Positions 27,065 to 39,198 of a stretch of 64,000 nucleotides of DNA are shown here, one piece after another. The position numbers and the translations under genes are program-made. The notes under the pieces were generated by a model that was not told the DNA's origin, did no database searches, and was given only the letters and a program-made list of their open reading frames with translations. The stretch is from Chamaelirium japonicum (lineage: Eukaryota > Streptophyta > Magnoliopsida > Liliales > Melanthiaceae). Each line of letters starts with the position of its first letter. Within the stretch, counting starts at the first letter, position 1. The stretch covers positions 11,389,619-11,453,618 of the forward strand of contig OX393549.1 of assembly GCA_947650365.1 (NCBI GenBank), given 5' to 3'.

Positions 27065-28830
27065 GTGTCAAAATAGACTGATCGGTCAAACTTGACCGAT
27101 CGGTCAAACTTGACCAATCGGTCAATTTTGACCGATCGGTTAAATTCAACCGGTCAAGGTTGGAGTGATCGGTCAAAAAACATAGTTTTTTGACCGATCC
27201 AGTAGGAAATCGACCGATCGGTTGAATTTGACCGATCGGTCAATTTTGACCGATCGGTTAAATTCAACCGGTCAAGGTTGGAGTGATCGGTCAAAAAACA
27301 TAGTTTTTTGACCGATCCAGTTGAAAATGGACTGATCGGTTGAATTTGACCGATCGGTCAATTTTGACCGATCGGTTAAATTCAACCGGTCAAGGTTGGA
27401 GTGATCGGTCAAAAAACATAGGTTTTTGACCGATCCAGTAGGAAATCGACTGATCGATTGAATTTGACCGATCGGTCAATTTTGACCGATCGGTCAATTT
27501 TGACCGATCGGTCAATTTTGACCGATCGGTTAAATTCAACCGGTCAAGGTTGGAGTGATCGATCAAAAAATATAGGTTTTTGACCGATCCAGTAGGAAAT
27601 CGACTGATCGGTTGAATTTGACCGATCGGTCAATTTTGACCGATCGGTTAAATTCAACCGGTCATGGTTGGAGTGATCGGTCAAAAAACATAGGTTTTTG
27701 ACCGATCCAGTTGGAAATGGACTGATCGGTTGAATTTGACCGATCGGTCAATTTTGACCGATCGGTGAAATTCAACCGGTCAAGGTTAGAGTGATCGGTC
27801 AAAAAACATAGTTTTCTGACTGATCCAGTAGGAAATCGACTGATCGGTTGAATTTGACCGATCGGTCAATTTTGACCGATCGGTTAAATTCAACCGGTCA
27901 AGGTTGGAGTGATCGGTCAAAAAACATAGTTTTTTGACCGATCCAGTAGGAAATCGACTGATCGGTTGAATTTGACCGATCGGTCAATTTTGACCGATCG
28001 GTTAAATTCAACCAGTCAAGGTTGGAGTGATCGGTCAAAAAACATAGTTTTTTGACCGATCTAGTAGGAAATCGACTGATTGGTTGAATTTGACCGATTG
28101 GTCAATTTTGACCGATCGGTTAAATTCAACCGGTCAAGGTTGGAGTGATCGGTCAAAAACCATAGGTTTTTGACCGATTCAGTAGGAAATCGACTGATCG
28201 GTTGAATTTGATCGATCGATCAATTTTGACCGATCGGTTAAATTCAACCGGTCAAGGTTGGAGTGATCGATCAAAAAACATAGTTTTTTGACCGATCCAG
28301 TAGGAAATCGACTGATCGGTTGAATTTGACCGATCGGTTAAATTTAACCGGTCAAGGTTGGAGTGATCGGTCAAAAAACATAGGTTTTTGACCGATCCAG
28401 TAGGAAATCGACTGATCGGTTGAATTTGACCGATCGGTCAATTTTGACCGATCGGTTAAATTCAATTGGTCAAGGTTGGAGTGATCGGTCAAAAAACATA
28501 GGTTTTTGACCGATCCAGTAGGAAATCGACTGATCGGTTGAATTTGACTGATCGATCAATTTTGACCGATCGGTTAAATTCAACCGGTCAAGGTTGGATT
28601 GATCGGTCAAAAAACATAGGTTTTTGACCGATCCAGTAGGAAATCGACTGATTGGTTGAATTTGACCGATCGGTCAATTTTGATCGATCGGTTAAATTCA
28701 ACCGGTCAAGGATTGAGTGATCGGGCAAAAAACATAGTTTTTTGCCTGATCAAGTAGAAAATCGCCCGATCGGTTGATTTTGACCGATCGGTCATGTTTG
28801 ACCGATCGGCTAAAATCAGTCGGTCAAGGT
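27065..28830. repeat. 118-bp tandem array with palindromic 'gaccgatcggtc' core, about 14 copies
   Basis: The landmark ggttggag recurs near 27158, 27276, 27394, 27548, 27666, 27784, 27902, 28020, 28138, 28256, 28356, 28474, 28591 and (degenerate) 28709. Spacing is 118 bp, with one gap lengthened by two 18-bp subunits and one shortened by one. Each unit carries one or more copies of the perfect 16-bp palindrome TTGACCGATCGGTCAA. It lies between the accessory gene and the 3' LTR, the usual place for tandem repeats in Tat-type elements. Confidence 0.93.
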
Positions 28831-29205
28831 TATGGGACAATATCTTAGTGCAAAAATTTGAAGTGGAATATTCTGCTGCGAACCGGTGGGCCTGATGGAC
28901 CGGTGAGTCTTCTGATCCGGTGGTTTGCTTGAACCGGTGGTCCAGCCGGTTCGACGTTTCGACTGGCCCCGACTGTTCGCCTGGTCTTGCGCTTGCAATG
29001 GATTGACGCCACGTGTCCCTGGTAAAAACACGCGATTTGCCCAGGTGATGACACGTGTCTTTTCGATGTGCGCGCCGGTTTACCCTGGATATATAAGTTT
29101 TTCTGGCTGTCATTTTCGCCTCACGCTTTCAGAATTTTTTCGAAGTCCAGAATTTTTGCTCTCGTTTTCTTGCTCTCTGTTCTTTGCTTCCTCTCGATCG
29201 GTCAA

Positions 29206-32035
29206 ATGGCGACTTCTAGCAGTTTGAAGAAGAGCGCAGTTCCTTCCAAGAGGAAGGGGAAGGAAATTGCTGAAGTCTCATATGTCCCGAAGGGCCGTGG
29301 CAAAGGCAGGGCTGAGTTGATCGAGCTTGGTCAATTGGGCAAGAGACACCAGGGAGTGGGGTTTGCTTCTGCACCCTCCCGTCCAGAGCACATCCCCAAA
29401 GCAAGATTTGTTCTCTGCCCGCTGCTGCCTCTGTCGGCGGAACCGGAGTTTGGGTACAATACTGGTGGTCAACTCACTGACTTGAAGAGGGAGAAATTGC
29501 ATAAGCTGCTAGCTTGTTTTACAGAGGGGAAATCCCGACCAGCACTTCCGGGAGTTCTATCCGCTTTTGGTATCGACAGGCGGACAATCTTCACCACGTA
29601 TGCGAGCAAGGAGCAAGTAATGGGGACGATAGTTACCATAGGTCAGTTGAACTGTGGACTGCGCCTCCCATTGCCGCCATTCGCCGCAAGGCTTCTGAAC
29701 ACCTCGGGTCTTTGCCCTGGGCAGATTACTGGAAATGCGTGGAGGATCATATACGCTTTCTGCCGCGTGGAGTCTGATTTCCAAGATGAATTGAGGGAGT
29801 GTTACTCCAGCCTTCCCGAGGGCGAGGTTGCAAGGATAGAGTTGGGCTATTTCTTCTACCACTATAAGTGGGTTTCGAGGAAGGATAGCCCATTCTACAA
29901 TCTGACTGGTGTATCTGCCCTTCGCCCGATCGTCGACACCATCGGCTCTGACAAGCTCTACACCGACTGGCCGTTATCGGTTTCCGGTGCATGGACTCCT
30001 CTCTCGGTACCTGAGACTCCTCGTTACAAGGTGCACAAAGAGATAGATATGTACTGCACAGGAGAAGCCCTCTCATGGTCTTCGGAACGAGTAGGGGCTA
30101 TAGACAATCTTTTCCTGGAGCTGACGTGCGGGACTCGATCATGGAAGCAATTCTCAAATTGCCCAGTTCGACATGGCAATGCCAACCTCCTCCACCGATC
30201 GAAGACTCGTTATGAAGATAACGACGTCTTGTATTCCGACTATAAGGAGGATCCTTAGTCGGGCAAGGTCATTAGAAACATTCGGATCGAGAAAAAGGCG
30301 TACGGAGCCAGGCGCAGCTTGCCCACAGAGGAGAAACTGGTGATACGTCGCCAAGGCTAGGCAAAGAAGAAAAGGAAAGTCTATGTTGAGGAAGAGAAGA
30401 AGAAAGAAATAGAGAAAAAGGGGGAAGAAGAAGAAGAGGAAGAAGAGAGAGAGTAAGAAGGTGGAGGGGAAGAGGATGAGGGTGGAGATGATGATAATGA
30501 TGATGATGCTGATGATAGCAGTGGCAGCGGCGAAGGAGGAAATGGAGATGAAGGTGGTGAAGATGGGGGTGGTGGGGATGACATTCCTCCCACCCCCACT
30601 GATGGCGACAGAGGACAGTGGGGGTGGTGAGGAAGAGATTCCTCCCACCCCCACTGGTGGTGAAGAAGGAGAGGAAGATTCACAACCTATCCCTATTGAC
30701 GAGGTTAAGGCCCATCGAATGGAGGTTGTGATGGATGCAGAGGGTGACAGCAAGAAGGTGCAGCCCGCCTATCATTTTGAAGATTTGAAGAAGCATCCAG
30801 TGCGCTTCAAGATTAAGTTCTCTGGGAGTGGTGGGGTTGGAAGCAACCCCACGCCTCTCGACCAAATTCCTCCAGACGCTCCCCGCCTCGAGGGCGTGAC
30901 CACAAGCGGAGGCCTGGAGGTTGAACAGCCTCCTCCTCCGTCGCGATCTTTGGCAGATGAGATGGCGGCGCTTGTGGCCGGGATGCAGCAGTCGCCTGGA
31001 CGACAAGATGAAGGGGAAATCTCCCCTCCTCGGGGTATTCCATCTCCCGCACACATGGAGAGAAGAAGCCGAGTGGGGGATGGGACTCCCCCATCTCAGC
31101 CGAAGCCAACCCCCGCTAAGGAGAAATCTACCTCCAAGGGTAAGAGCTCCGACCATGGGAAGGAAAAGGCTCCTCGGGTCGATGCCTCAGGTATTCAGAC
31201 TAGCTCGCCATCTTGATTACCTTATCTATGGAGTTTGAACTTATTCTGGCTTTCTGAACCTCTGTGTTGATTGTAGGTACGCCTGTTGGCACGACTAAGA
31301 AGTTGAAGGATTTGGGTGAGGTTGACATCAACCACCCAACTAGTGTGATCCGGAAACTCTGCAACCTTCCGGACGCCACTCTGGATGAAGCCTTTGGTAG
31401 GCTTGAAGTAGTGGTATGTGCATCTACTTGATTCGATCATCGAGTTGTGTTTTTCAAAAAATTCTAACTCTTTGATCTATTTGCAGAACTCAGCAGTTTT
31501 GAAGTTCGCGAGCAAGCTCTTCAGGAGGGCAGGAGAACTGGAGGCTTCATCTGAGGTGTCCCGTTTGACAGCTGAACTGGAGGCTGCCCACGAGGAGAGA
31601 GACAAGCTGAGGGAGGTGCTGCATTCGAAGAAAGAGTCTCTCAAGGCCAAGATCGAGGATCTTCGCAAGGAGAAGCTGGAGAGCAAGACGCGGCAGGAAG
31701 GTTATGAGGCTCGGGGTCACGAGCTCGAGTCTCTGAAGACTCAGCTCTCCAGGGTAGAGACCTTGTCCTGTGACCGCGCAGCTGAAAATAAGGAGCTGAA
31801 GGAGCAGCTTGCTTCCCAGAGGGATACCTTTGCTGCCAAAGAAGAGGCTCTCAAGAAAGAGTTAGAACACATGTGAGGTGAATGCGCGAGCTACAGAGAG
31901 ACGGCTGAGAAGGCGGTGGAAGCACTTAGGGCCCATGCTAGCAGTGTCCGATCTTCCAAGGCTTCTGCGGTGAGCAAAGCTCGCGGTGGATCCGAAGGAG
32001 AGAAGTCGCGCGCTCCCAGCGTGGCTAAACCTTGA
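29206..32035 (+). pseudogene. Tat-element accessory gene, copy A (antisense to the element)
   Basis: ATG at 29206. Exons 29206-31190, 31277-31413 and 31487-32035; introns of 86 and 73 nt with clean GT/AG ends. The N-terminus is basic (KKSAVPSKRKGKE, nuclear-signal-like). A globular domain at about residues 90-290 contains LRLPLPPF, LNTSGLCPGQIT, NAWRIIYAFCR, GYFFYHYKW and YTDWPL. This resembles the 'putative gypsy type transposon' family of plant accessory ORFs. A long E/D-rich stretch, a proline-rich segment and a C-terminal coiled coil (about 31560-31870) follow. Copy A is broken by TAG at 30256 and 30358, a further stop near 30450, a frameshift near 30615 and TGA at 31874. Its function is not known. 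Confidence 0.72.
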
Positions 32036-32334
32036 TGTACTGCTACCTTTTTTCTTTGCTGTACTTTGTAAACTTGCGATATGAAAAGGCTCACTCTTGT
32101 TCTTGGCAATTTTTTGATAATACATAGGTTTTTGGTGTTTGAAAATTGGATGTCTCTTGATTGTCTTTGAATATCATGTTTTGGGTAGCATTGGAATGTT
32201 GAATGGATACAATCTCTTGAATGTAAGGGGTTGAGTCGCAACTCGATTACCGAAACTTGTATCTCGAAAATTGAATTTGAATTCGTGTAACACTCGTATG
32301 CGAGGGGTCGAGTCGCAACTCAAACACCCAAACC
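32036..32334. other. Left copy of the gypsy spacer after the accessory gene
   Basis: Reverse complement of 38932-39230, with the shared 'gagtcgcaactc' motifs. It ends at the chimeric junction at 32335-32338. No gene. Confidence 0.7.
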
Positions 32335-32585
32335 TGTTTTCAGTGATACTCGGCCTGTCGAGATCACTTTGATATAAGTGTTAGTGAATTCGGGTTGCTC
32401 CCTATAGCACGGAGACGTAGGCTTCGGCTGAACTCCGAGATCACATCTCTCGTGTCCAACTCTCTCTGCTTGCATATCGAAAGCAGCAACTCCAATCAAC
32501 AGATCGAATAACGATCTCTTCAACTCAAACTTCAATTGACTGGTGAGGTGAAGTCTTCGGGTCGGCACGAAGATTTTCCCCCACA
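32335..32585 (+). repeat. Partial gypsy LTR, inverted relative to the flanking LTRs
   Basis: The reverse complement of 26102-26350. It ends in cccccaca and is followed directly by a primer site. The left boundary is not an LTR end: it starts about 130 nt downstream of the expected transcription start (judged from the TATA box) and joins spacer sequence through the shared TGTT. There is no target duplication here. Confidence 0.85.
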
Positions 32586-32608
32586 GTTTGGCGCCGTCTG
32601 TGGGATCG
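32586..32608 (+). other. Primer-binding site of the inverted gypsy segment
   Basis: gtttggcgccgtctgtggga follows the partial LTR directly. The TGGCGCC start is the usual form of the primer site in many plant gypsy elements. It is identical to the site beside the right LTR, in opposite orientation. Confidence 0.8.
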
Positions 32609-32749
32609 AACGAGAAGCTGTGTCCGTTCTACAACTACTATTAGATCAGTCAGGTAGACAACTGATCAATAGTCAAACTTCCTCGCCCCCTCGGTTAAGC
32701 ACACAACCACTCGGACGCCGGCACTCTCGTTGCACCCTTCGCTTACTAA

Positions 32750-34500
32750 ATGGCGAGGACGAAGCAGCAGGGTCAACCAGAAGGAAGCAACACACGTCAA
32801 CCTCGACCTGAGACTCGATCAATGAGTCAAAGGCTCAATTTCGGGCATCCCCTTGCTGCCCCCAATATGGATACTCGATCAGGTAGTGGGAGATCGGTTG
32901 ATCGGCCGATTGCTCCACCTCCTCATCCATCAATAGGGCATACAACCCCTGCTCCCGCTGAAGACCTTCCCTCGACATATCAAATCTCGGCGGTCGATTT
33001 CCAACTACTTCAATTGGCAAAGCAGAATGCCACCCTCACTGCTGAGAGGGACGCACTCAAGAAGGCAGCCTCCGAGGCTGGGATTGCTCTTCCCATCCCC
33101 TCGACTAATGAGAGGGTCGATTGGCCACGACCATCAATCCACTCCGAGCAACGGAGGTCAATGAGCACTGCTGCCCCCGGGAGAATTCATCGCGACCCGA
33201 CTCCCTCTGCCGCCCCTTGGAAGCAGAGTGTTTGGGATCGTCTCGACGATGAGTCCTCCCAATCCTCTTCTGGTCGCAACTGCGACAGGAAGGCACCTTC
33301 AAAGCTCGACATACCAAGGAAGCACCCGATGAAAGGCGCTCCTTCAAAGAGTAGAGTCTCCCCTTCCATTCCACTTCAACGTGGACTTGGATCTGACCTT
33401 CGACACCGACTTCAACCGGCAAATACTTCAATGCCTGAGCAAGACCTTGCGATCTTGCCTCTTGACCCACATCTAGGTCGAGGACACGGTCGTAGGGATA
33501 GATATTCCTCCGTCGGACCTCTCCATCGAAGCCTCTTCGAGTCAACATTTCTAAGGGGATGGAGAACTCCTATCCTCCCCAAATTCAACTGTGTCAAAGG
33601 AGATCCGACTCTCCATATACTTGCCTTCAAGCAAGCCTTGACACCGCACGAAGAAGAGAACAACGTGCTTTGTCGCACTTTCGCCGGAAGTCTCGATGAG
33701 CCGTCGCTCGATTGGTATCATAATCTCCGAGCTGGGTCCATCACCCAGTTCGGTGTCTTGGCTAACCTTTTCATGTAGCATTATCAACTCAACCTGAAGC
33801 CAGAAAAGAAGCTCGACTCCCTCTATCGGCTGAGGATGGATGCTGACAAGACTCTCCGCAGTTTCACAAGGAGATTTCGCAACGAGCATGCTGCCCTCTC
33901 TGGAAGACATCTGGATGATGAAGCCATCATGTTGGCTTTCCAAAACGCCCTTCGCTTCGATCTACACATCTACAACGACTTCATTCGCAATCCCCCTCCT
34001 TCTCTGGGTTCCATATTCGATCGAATCCAGAAAGAGATTGAGGTTGAAGATGATCAAGTCGCTCGAAAAGGGCGAGAAACGAAGCGAAGACCCGCGGAAA
34101 GAGATGCTCCAAAATATGCTGCCAAAGCTCACAACGCTGAGGCAACAGCTCCTCCCGCCAACAAAAAGCTAAGGAATGATGGACGTCGATCTCCAACGAA
34201 GACCACTTTCACCGAGTGGAATTTACCAATCGAGCAGGTTCTTGACCGCATTCAACACGAGGAATTCCTTCGAAGGCCCAATCCTCTTCAGCCAAATACT
34301 AAATTCACGGCTGACAAAACAGTTTATTGTGACTTCCACCGAAGTCATGGCCATTCCACCGATCGGTGCTATCGGCTGAAATTCCATCTTGAAGACTTAT
34401 TGCGAGAAGGCCACCTTCAAGAGTTTGTCAAAAGCGGTCAAGATCAGCGTCGATCCTCTGCGAAGGGGAAAGAGGCTTGCTGGGTACACCAAATCTCTTC
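32750..34500 (+). pseudogene. Tat/gypsy gag
   Basis: ATG at 32750 (the next in-frame ATG is at 32822). The N-terminus is low complexity with a heptad-like stretch (LLQLAKQNATLTAERDAL, about residues 84-101). A retrotransposon gag domain follows (33540-34060: WYHNLRAGSI, LYRLRM, FRNEHAAL). A Tat-type Cys/His segment YCDFHRSHGHSTDRCY with LLREGHL lies at 34325-34425. The frame is interrupted by TAG at 33776-33778; the same frame continues on both sides, so this is a point nonsense change. Confidence 0.85.
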
Positions 34501-37266
34501 CAACCGATCACCTATCACTGTGAATGCCAACGTCTTTGGCATTCACGGAACATTGCACAATCAAGCCTTGACCAGGAAGGAAGTAAATCGGCAAGTTCGA
34601 CGCATCTTCCACGTTCGTTCTACCACAAACAAAGAGGACACCTGGATTGAGAAGCCTATTGAAGGCTTGGCTTGGCCTTCTATTGTTTTCAACGACACCG
34701 ATCTTCAAGGAGTTCAAACTCCACATCGAGACCCCCTGGTCCTAAAACTCCTCATCGACGGAAGCACCGTCAATCGAATCCTCATTGACACCGGGAGTTC
34801 CATCGATATTATGTTCTCAGACTGTTTCAAACGTTTGGGACATAAATACTCGAGCCTCGACGTCGTCCCGACGGTAATCACAGGCTTCAATGGCGAACAA
34901 AGCATTACGGTGGGCGAATCGAGATTTACTCTCGACCTTAGCCGAGAAACTCGAGTCTCGGTGAGGTTTGCAATTGTTGAAGGAGTATCCAGCTACAACG
35001 CCATTCTCGGGCGACCATTCCTCCTCCAGATCAATGCCATCTCCTCTTCTTACCACCAACTACTCAAGTTTGCAACGGGAGAAGGCATTGTCTGCATTCG
35101 AGGCGATCAGCAAGCTGGGAGATCTTGTGAAGCTGCTGCGGCAAAAACAGATCGTAAGATCAATATTGCTCCTCCAAAGCGGCCACGAGATGAAGCTGGT
35201 CCCTCTTCCAAATAGCAATCAAAGGAGATTCCACCGATCGAGCTCCCACCAATCGAATGGGAAGCCTCACATTCAATTAAAGAAATCATCCCTATAAATA
35301 TCGGCAGTGGAGATCTCCCTCGACAAACATTTATCGGTACCGGTCTTAGCGACGCAGAAGCGCGAGACATGGTATCCTTCCTCCAGTCCAATATCGACGT
35401 CTTCGCTTGGTGTTTCGAAGACATGCCTGGTATCAATCCAGATGACGCTTGTCACCGACTTGCGATCAAAGAAGAAGTGAAGCCTGTCAAGCAAAAGCCA
35501 CGCACCATCCGACCTGAGCTACAAGTTGCCGTTCAAGAGGAGATCAGTAAGCTACTCACAGCAGGCTTCATTCGCGAAGTAGAGTATCCTACTTGGATCT
35601 CCAACATCGTTGCTGTTCCAAAGAAGAACGGGAAGGTCAGAGTGTGCATCGACTTTACCAATCTCAACAAGGCTTGTCCCAAAGATCCATTCCCCATGCC
35701 AAGGATAGATAGACTCGTCGATGCCACTGCTGGCCACGAACTATTGTCCTTCATGGATGGATACTCTGGATACAATCAAATTCCACTTCACTCTGATGAT
35801 CAAGAGAAGACATGCTTTGTGACTAGCAGAGGTCTCTACTGCTATAACGTAATGCCATTCGGCCTCAAAAATGCTGGTTTTACCTATCAAAGGTTAGTCA
35901 CAAAGATGTTCAAAGGCCAGATCGGTCGCAACGTCGAAGTATACGTCGATGATCTCCTCACCAAGAGCTCCAATAGAGGAAACCATTTAGCTGATCTGAC
36001 TGAAACCTTTCAAGTCCTCCGAAAGTATCGCATGAAGCTCAATCCTGCCAAGTGTGCTTTTGGAGTTCAATCGGGCAAATCCTGGGTCACCTTGTGACCA
36101 GGAGAGGTATTGAAGCCAACCCCGACCAAATTCGAGCCATCCTCGACATGCCATCACCTACCAATCGGAAGGAAGTACAGCGTCTCACTGGAAGACTTGC
36201 TGCCCTCAATCAGTTCATCTCAAAGTCCTTCGACAAATGTAAGCCTCTTTTCGACAAGCTACGAAAGGCGGATACGTCTGGGTGGAGTCCAACTTGCGAA
36301 GAAGCTTTTCAGGACATCAAGAAATATCTGGTGCAAACTCCAATCCTGACGGCTCCGCTTCCTAAAGAGGATCTGTGGCTTTATCTCGCCGTCACTGATC
36401 AAGCCATCAGTGCGGTCCTAATCAGTAGAAGAGAAGGCACCGAACATCCAGTCTACTACATCAGCCATACTCTTCTCCCTGCTGAAACCCGCTATTCAAG
36501 AACAGATAAAGTCATACTGGCTTTACTCACTGCATCACGATGTCTCCAACCTTACTTCGTCTCCCACCAGATCACTGTCATCTCAGAACACCCACTCAAA
36601 GATATAATTGACAAAGCTGGTCGAGCGGGTCGAATGACCAAGTGGGTGATCGAGATGAGTGCTCTTGGGATCCAATTCGAATCTCACACATCGATCAAAG
36701 GTCAAGCAATCGCTGATTTTCTAGCTGACTTTCCAGTTGAAGATCCCATCACTTGGGAAGGAGATGTAGATATGCTCCTCGAAGACGAAGTTAAGCCTCC
36801 ATGCAATTCAGCTACAAAATCCATTCTGAACCTTGAAGTTCCAACCACAACATCAACTCCATGGAAGCTTTATACTGATGGAGCTTCAAGTACGATCGGT
36901 TCGGGAACTGGGATAGTCTTGATATCCCCCGAGCAAGATCATCTTCAGAAGGCTACTCTCCTTGGATTCAATGCCACCAACAATGAAGTTGAATATGAAG
37001 CACTCATCTCCGGACTCGAAATGGCTGAATCCCTGGGGGTAGATCGAATCATCGTCTATAGCGACTCCCAGTTGATCATAAGGCAAATCAATGGGGAGTA
37101 CACAGCTCATGAAGAAAGAATGCAACTCTACTTGGCCCTAGTACGATGTCTTCAGCAACGTTTTACTAATATTGAATTCCTTCAAATTCCAAGAGCAGAG
37201 AATCAAGAAGCAGATGCCTTAGCCAATGCTGCTTCAGTTCTTGGAGACTCACTCGGAGGAAGGTAA
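34501..37266 (+). pseudogene. Tat/gypsy protease, reverse transcriptase and RNase H
   Basis: Same frame as gag. The protease carries LIDTGSS (about 34780-34803). The reverse transcriptase carries NLNKACPKDPFPMPRID, FMDGYSGYNQI and the catalytic YVDDLL (35941-35958). The first RNase H region follows, with YYISHTLL. A second RNase H module starts WKLYTDGASS (about 36862) and carries EYEALISGL and YSDSQL. Two RNase H-like modules are typical of the Tat lineage. Breaks: TAG at 35213-35215, a 1-nt deletion near 36079 moving the frame, and TAA at 37264-37266. Confidence 0.88.
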
Positions 37267-37287
37267 ATACAGATTGATTATCAAGAG

Positions 37288-38628
37288 GTGCCTAAGACCA
37301 CCCCCGAACAACAGATCATTGTTACCACAAAGAGATTTGAGGGTGGAGATCGAATGGTATTGAACCTTAACACCACAAGTGAGCTTGAGGATTGGAGACT
37401 GACAATTCTCAACTTCTTCAAACACGGTGAAATACCCAAAGATCCAAATCAATCTCGAAGACTTCAAAGGAAACTCCCAAGCTACATCATTCAAGGAGAA
37501 GATCTATACTTCAAGTCTCACAATAGGGTGATGCTCAAGTGCATTGGTCCCGAACATGCAAAAGCAATCCTGATTGATATCCACTATGGAGCTTGTGGAA
37601 ATCATTCGGGAGGAAGATCTCTTGAAGCCAAGACGAAGCTACAAGGTTACTATTGGCCAACAATGTCAAAAGATGCTCGCCAAGTGGTTCAAAGGTGCGA
37701 GCCATGCCAACGGCATGCACGGGCTATCCATCTCCCTGCAGATGAGCTTCACCAACTGTCAAGCCCATGGCCCTTCCATCAATGGGGGTTGGACTTCTTG
37801 GGGCCTTTTCCACCAACTCCTAGCAAGAAGAAATATCTATTGCTAGTCACCGATTACTTCACCAAATGGGTCGAAGCTGTGCCCCTCTTCCGAGAAACCG
37901 ATGATGAAGTGATCAAGTTCATTCGACATAACATCTTCTCAAGGTTTGGCACACCTCAAGCTCTTGTCGCTGACAATGGAGCTCAATTTGACTCTGACAA
38001 GTTCCGCGAATTCTGTCTGAACAACGGAATCAAGCTCTTCTATTCAACTCCAAGATATCCTCAATGCAATGGTCAAGCTGAAGCCTCAAATAGAGTTATT
38101 CTTGGTATACTCAAGAAGAAACTCAACGACAAGAAAGGATTGTGGGAACAGGTCCTACCTGAAGTCTTTTGGGGGTATCGCACAACTCCGAGAAGATCAA
38201 CAGGGTTCTCATCCTTTCGTCTAACGTATGGATCGGAAGCAGTACTCCCAACAGAAAACATATCAAGTACTCTGAAGACCAGGGCAGTTGAAGAAGGAAT
38301 CAACGAAGAGCTTCGAATCAATGATCTAGACTTCTCTGAAGAACTACGAGACCAAGCCTCCCTTCGTGTGGCCAAGTATCAGCAGAAGATCAAACGAGCC
38401 TACGATGAGAAGGTCTACAAAAGACAGTTCCCAGTGGGCAGTCTAGTTCTCAGAGCAGTTTTTTACAACACTAAAGAACACAGCAGTGGGAAACTTGCTC
38501 CCAACTGGGAAGGTCCATATATCGTCGAATCAGTTGGAGGCAAAGGCTCTTATCGACTGATCTCACCAGAAGGAGATAGACTGCCACGAGCTTGGAATTC
38601 TAGACACCTCAAACTGTTCTATCCATGA
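37288..38628 (+). pseudogene. Tat/gypsy integrase
   Basis: In frame with the preceding RNase H beyond its stop. A zinc domain HYGACGNH...CEPCQRH lies at 37583-37714. Catalytic core: D in GLDFLGPF (about 37786), D in ADNGAQF (about 37971), E in NGQAEASNR (about 38072). The C-terminus carries WEGPYIV and LPRAWNSRHLKLFYP. The integrase itself looks intact, and the frame ends at 38626-38628. Because the whole gag-pol block is in the wrong orientation relative to the bounding LTRs, it could not be made from this copy's own promoter in sense. Confidence 0.9.
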
Positions 38629-39198
38629 TAAAAATTCCATGATGAATAAAGATCTCTTTCAACTGTTCAAATGTTCTAGTTCTGAAGCAGTTTCAAATTA
38701 TCTATATTCAAATTACAAGGTCTTTTAACAAAGTTTGGGTGCTTGAGTTGCGACTCAACCCTTTACAGGCAAATGTTAAAACGATTTCAGGTTGTCATTC
38801 AAAGCAACCTTCAAGTCACTAGTCGGTTTAACAGGTTGGGGAGTTTTGTGTTGCGACACTACCCCTTACTTACAAATGTTAAACTGACCTTCAATTTTGA
38901 TCTTCAATTTCAACCAATTTTGATATCGTCTAACAGGTTTGGGTGTTTGAGTTGCGACTCGACCCCTCACATACGAGTGTTACACGAATTCAAATTTAAT
39001 TTTCGAGATACAAGTTTGGGTTATCGAGTTACGACTCGACCCCTTACATTCAAGAGATTGTATCCATTCCACATTCCAATGCTACCCAGAACATGATATT
39101 CAAAGACAATCAAGAGACATCCAATTTTCAAACACCAAAAACCTATGTATTATCAAAAAATTGCCAAGAACAAGAGTGAGCCTTTTCATATCACAAGT
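38629..39198. other. Gypsy spacer between integrase and accessory gene copy B
   Basis: Non-coding. Four copies of a segment with 'gagttgcgactc' (or gagttacgactc/gttgcgacac) lie near 38740, 38850, 38950 and 39020, each followed by ccctt/cccctcac and an aaatgtta or gagtgttac motif: a loose repeat of about 75-110 bp. From 38932 it pairs with the left spacer. Confidence 0.6.

Noticed and set aside
26451-27081. Long glycine/proline-rich open frames on both strands (also 42898-43453)
   Set aside because: They run through the 43-bp LTR array and exist in several frames at once. They have no domain and are in non-coding U3.
27065-28830. CRISPR-like regular spacing
   Set aside because: The intervening sequences are repeats too, there are no unique spacers, and the context is a plant retrotransposon.
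32586-38628. A separate plus-strand gypsy element nested by integration
   Set aside because: It has no complete LTR on either side and no target duplication; its ends are microhomology junctions.
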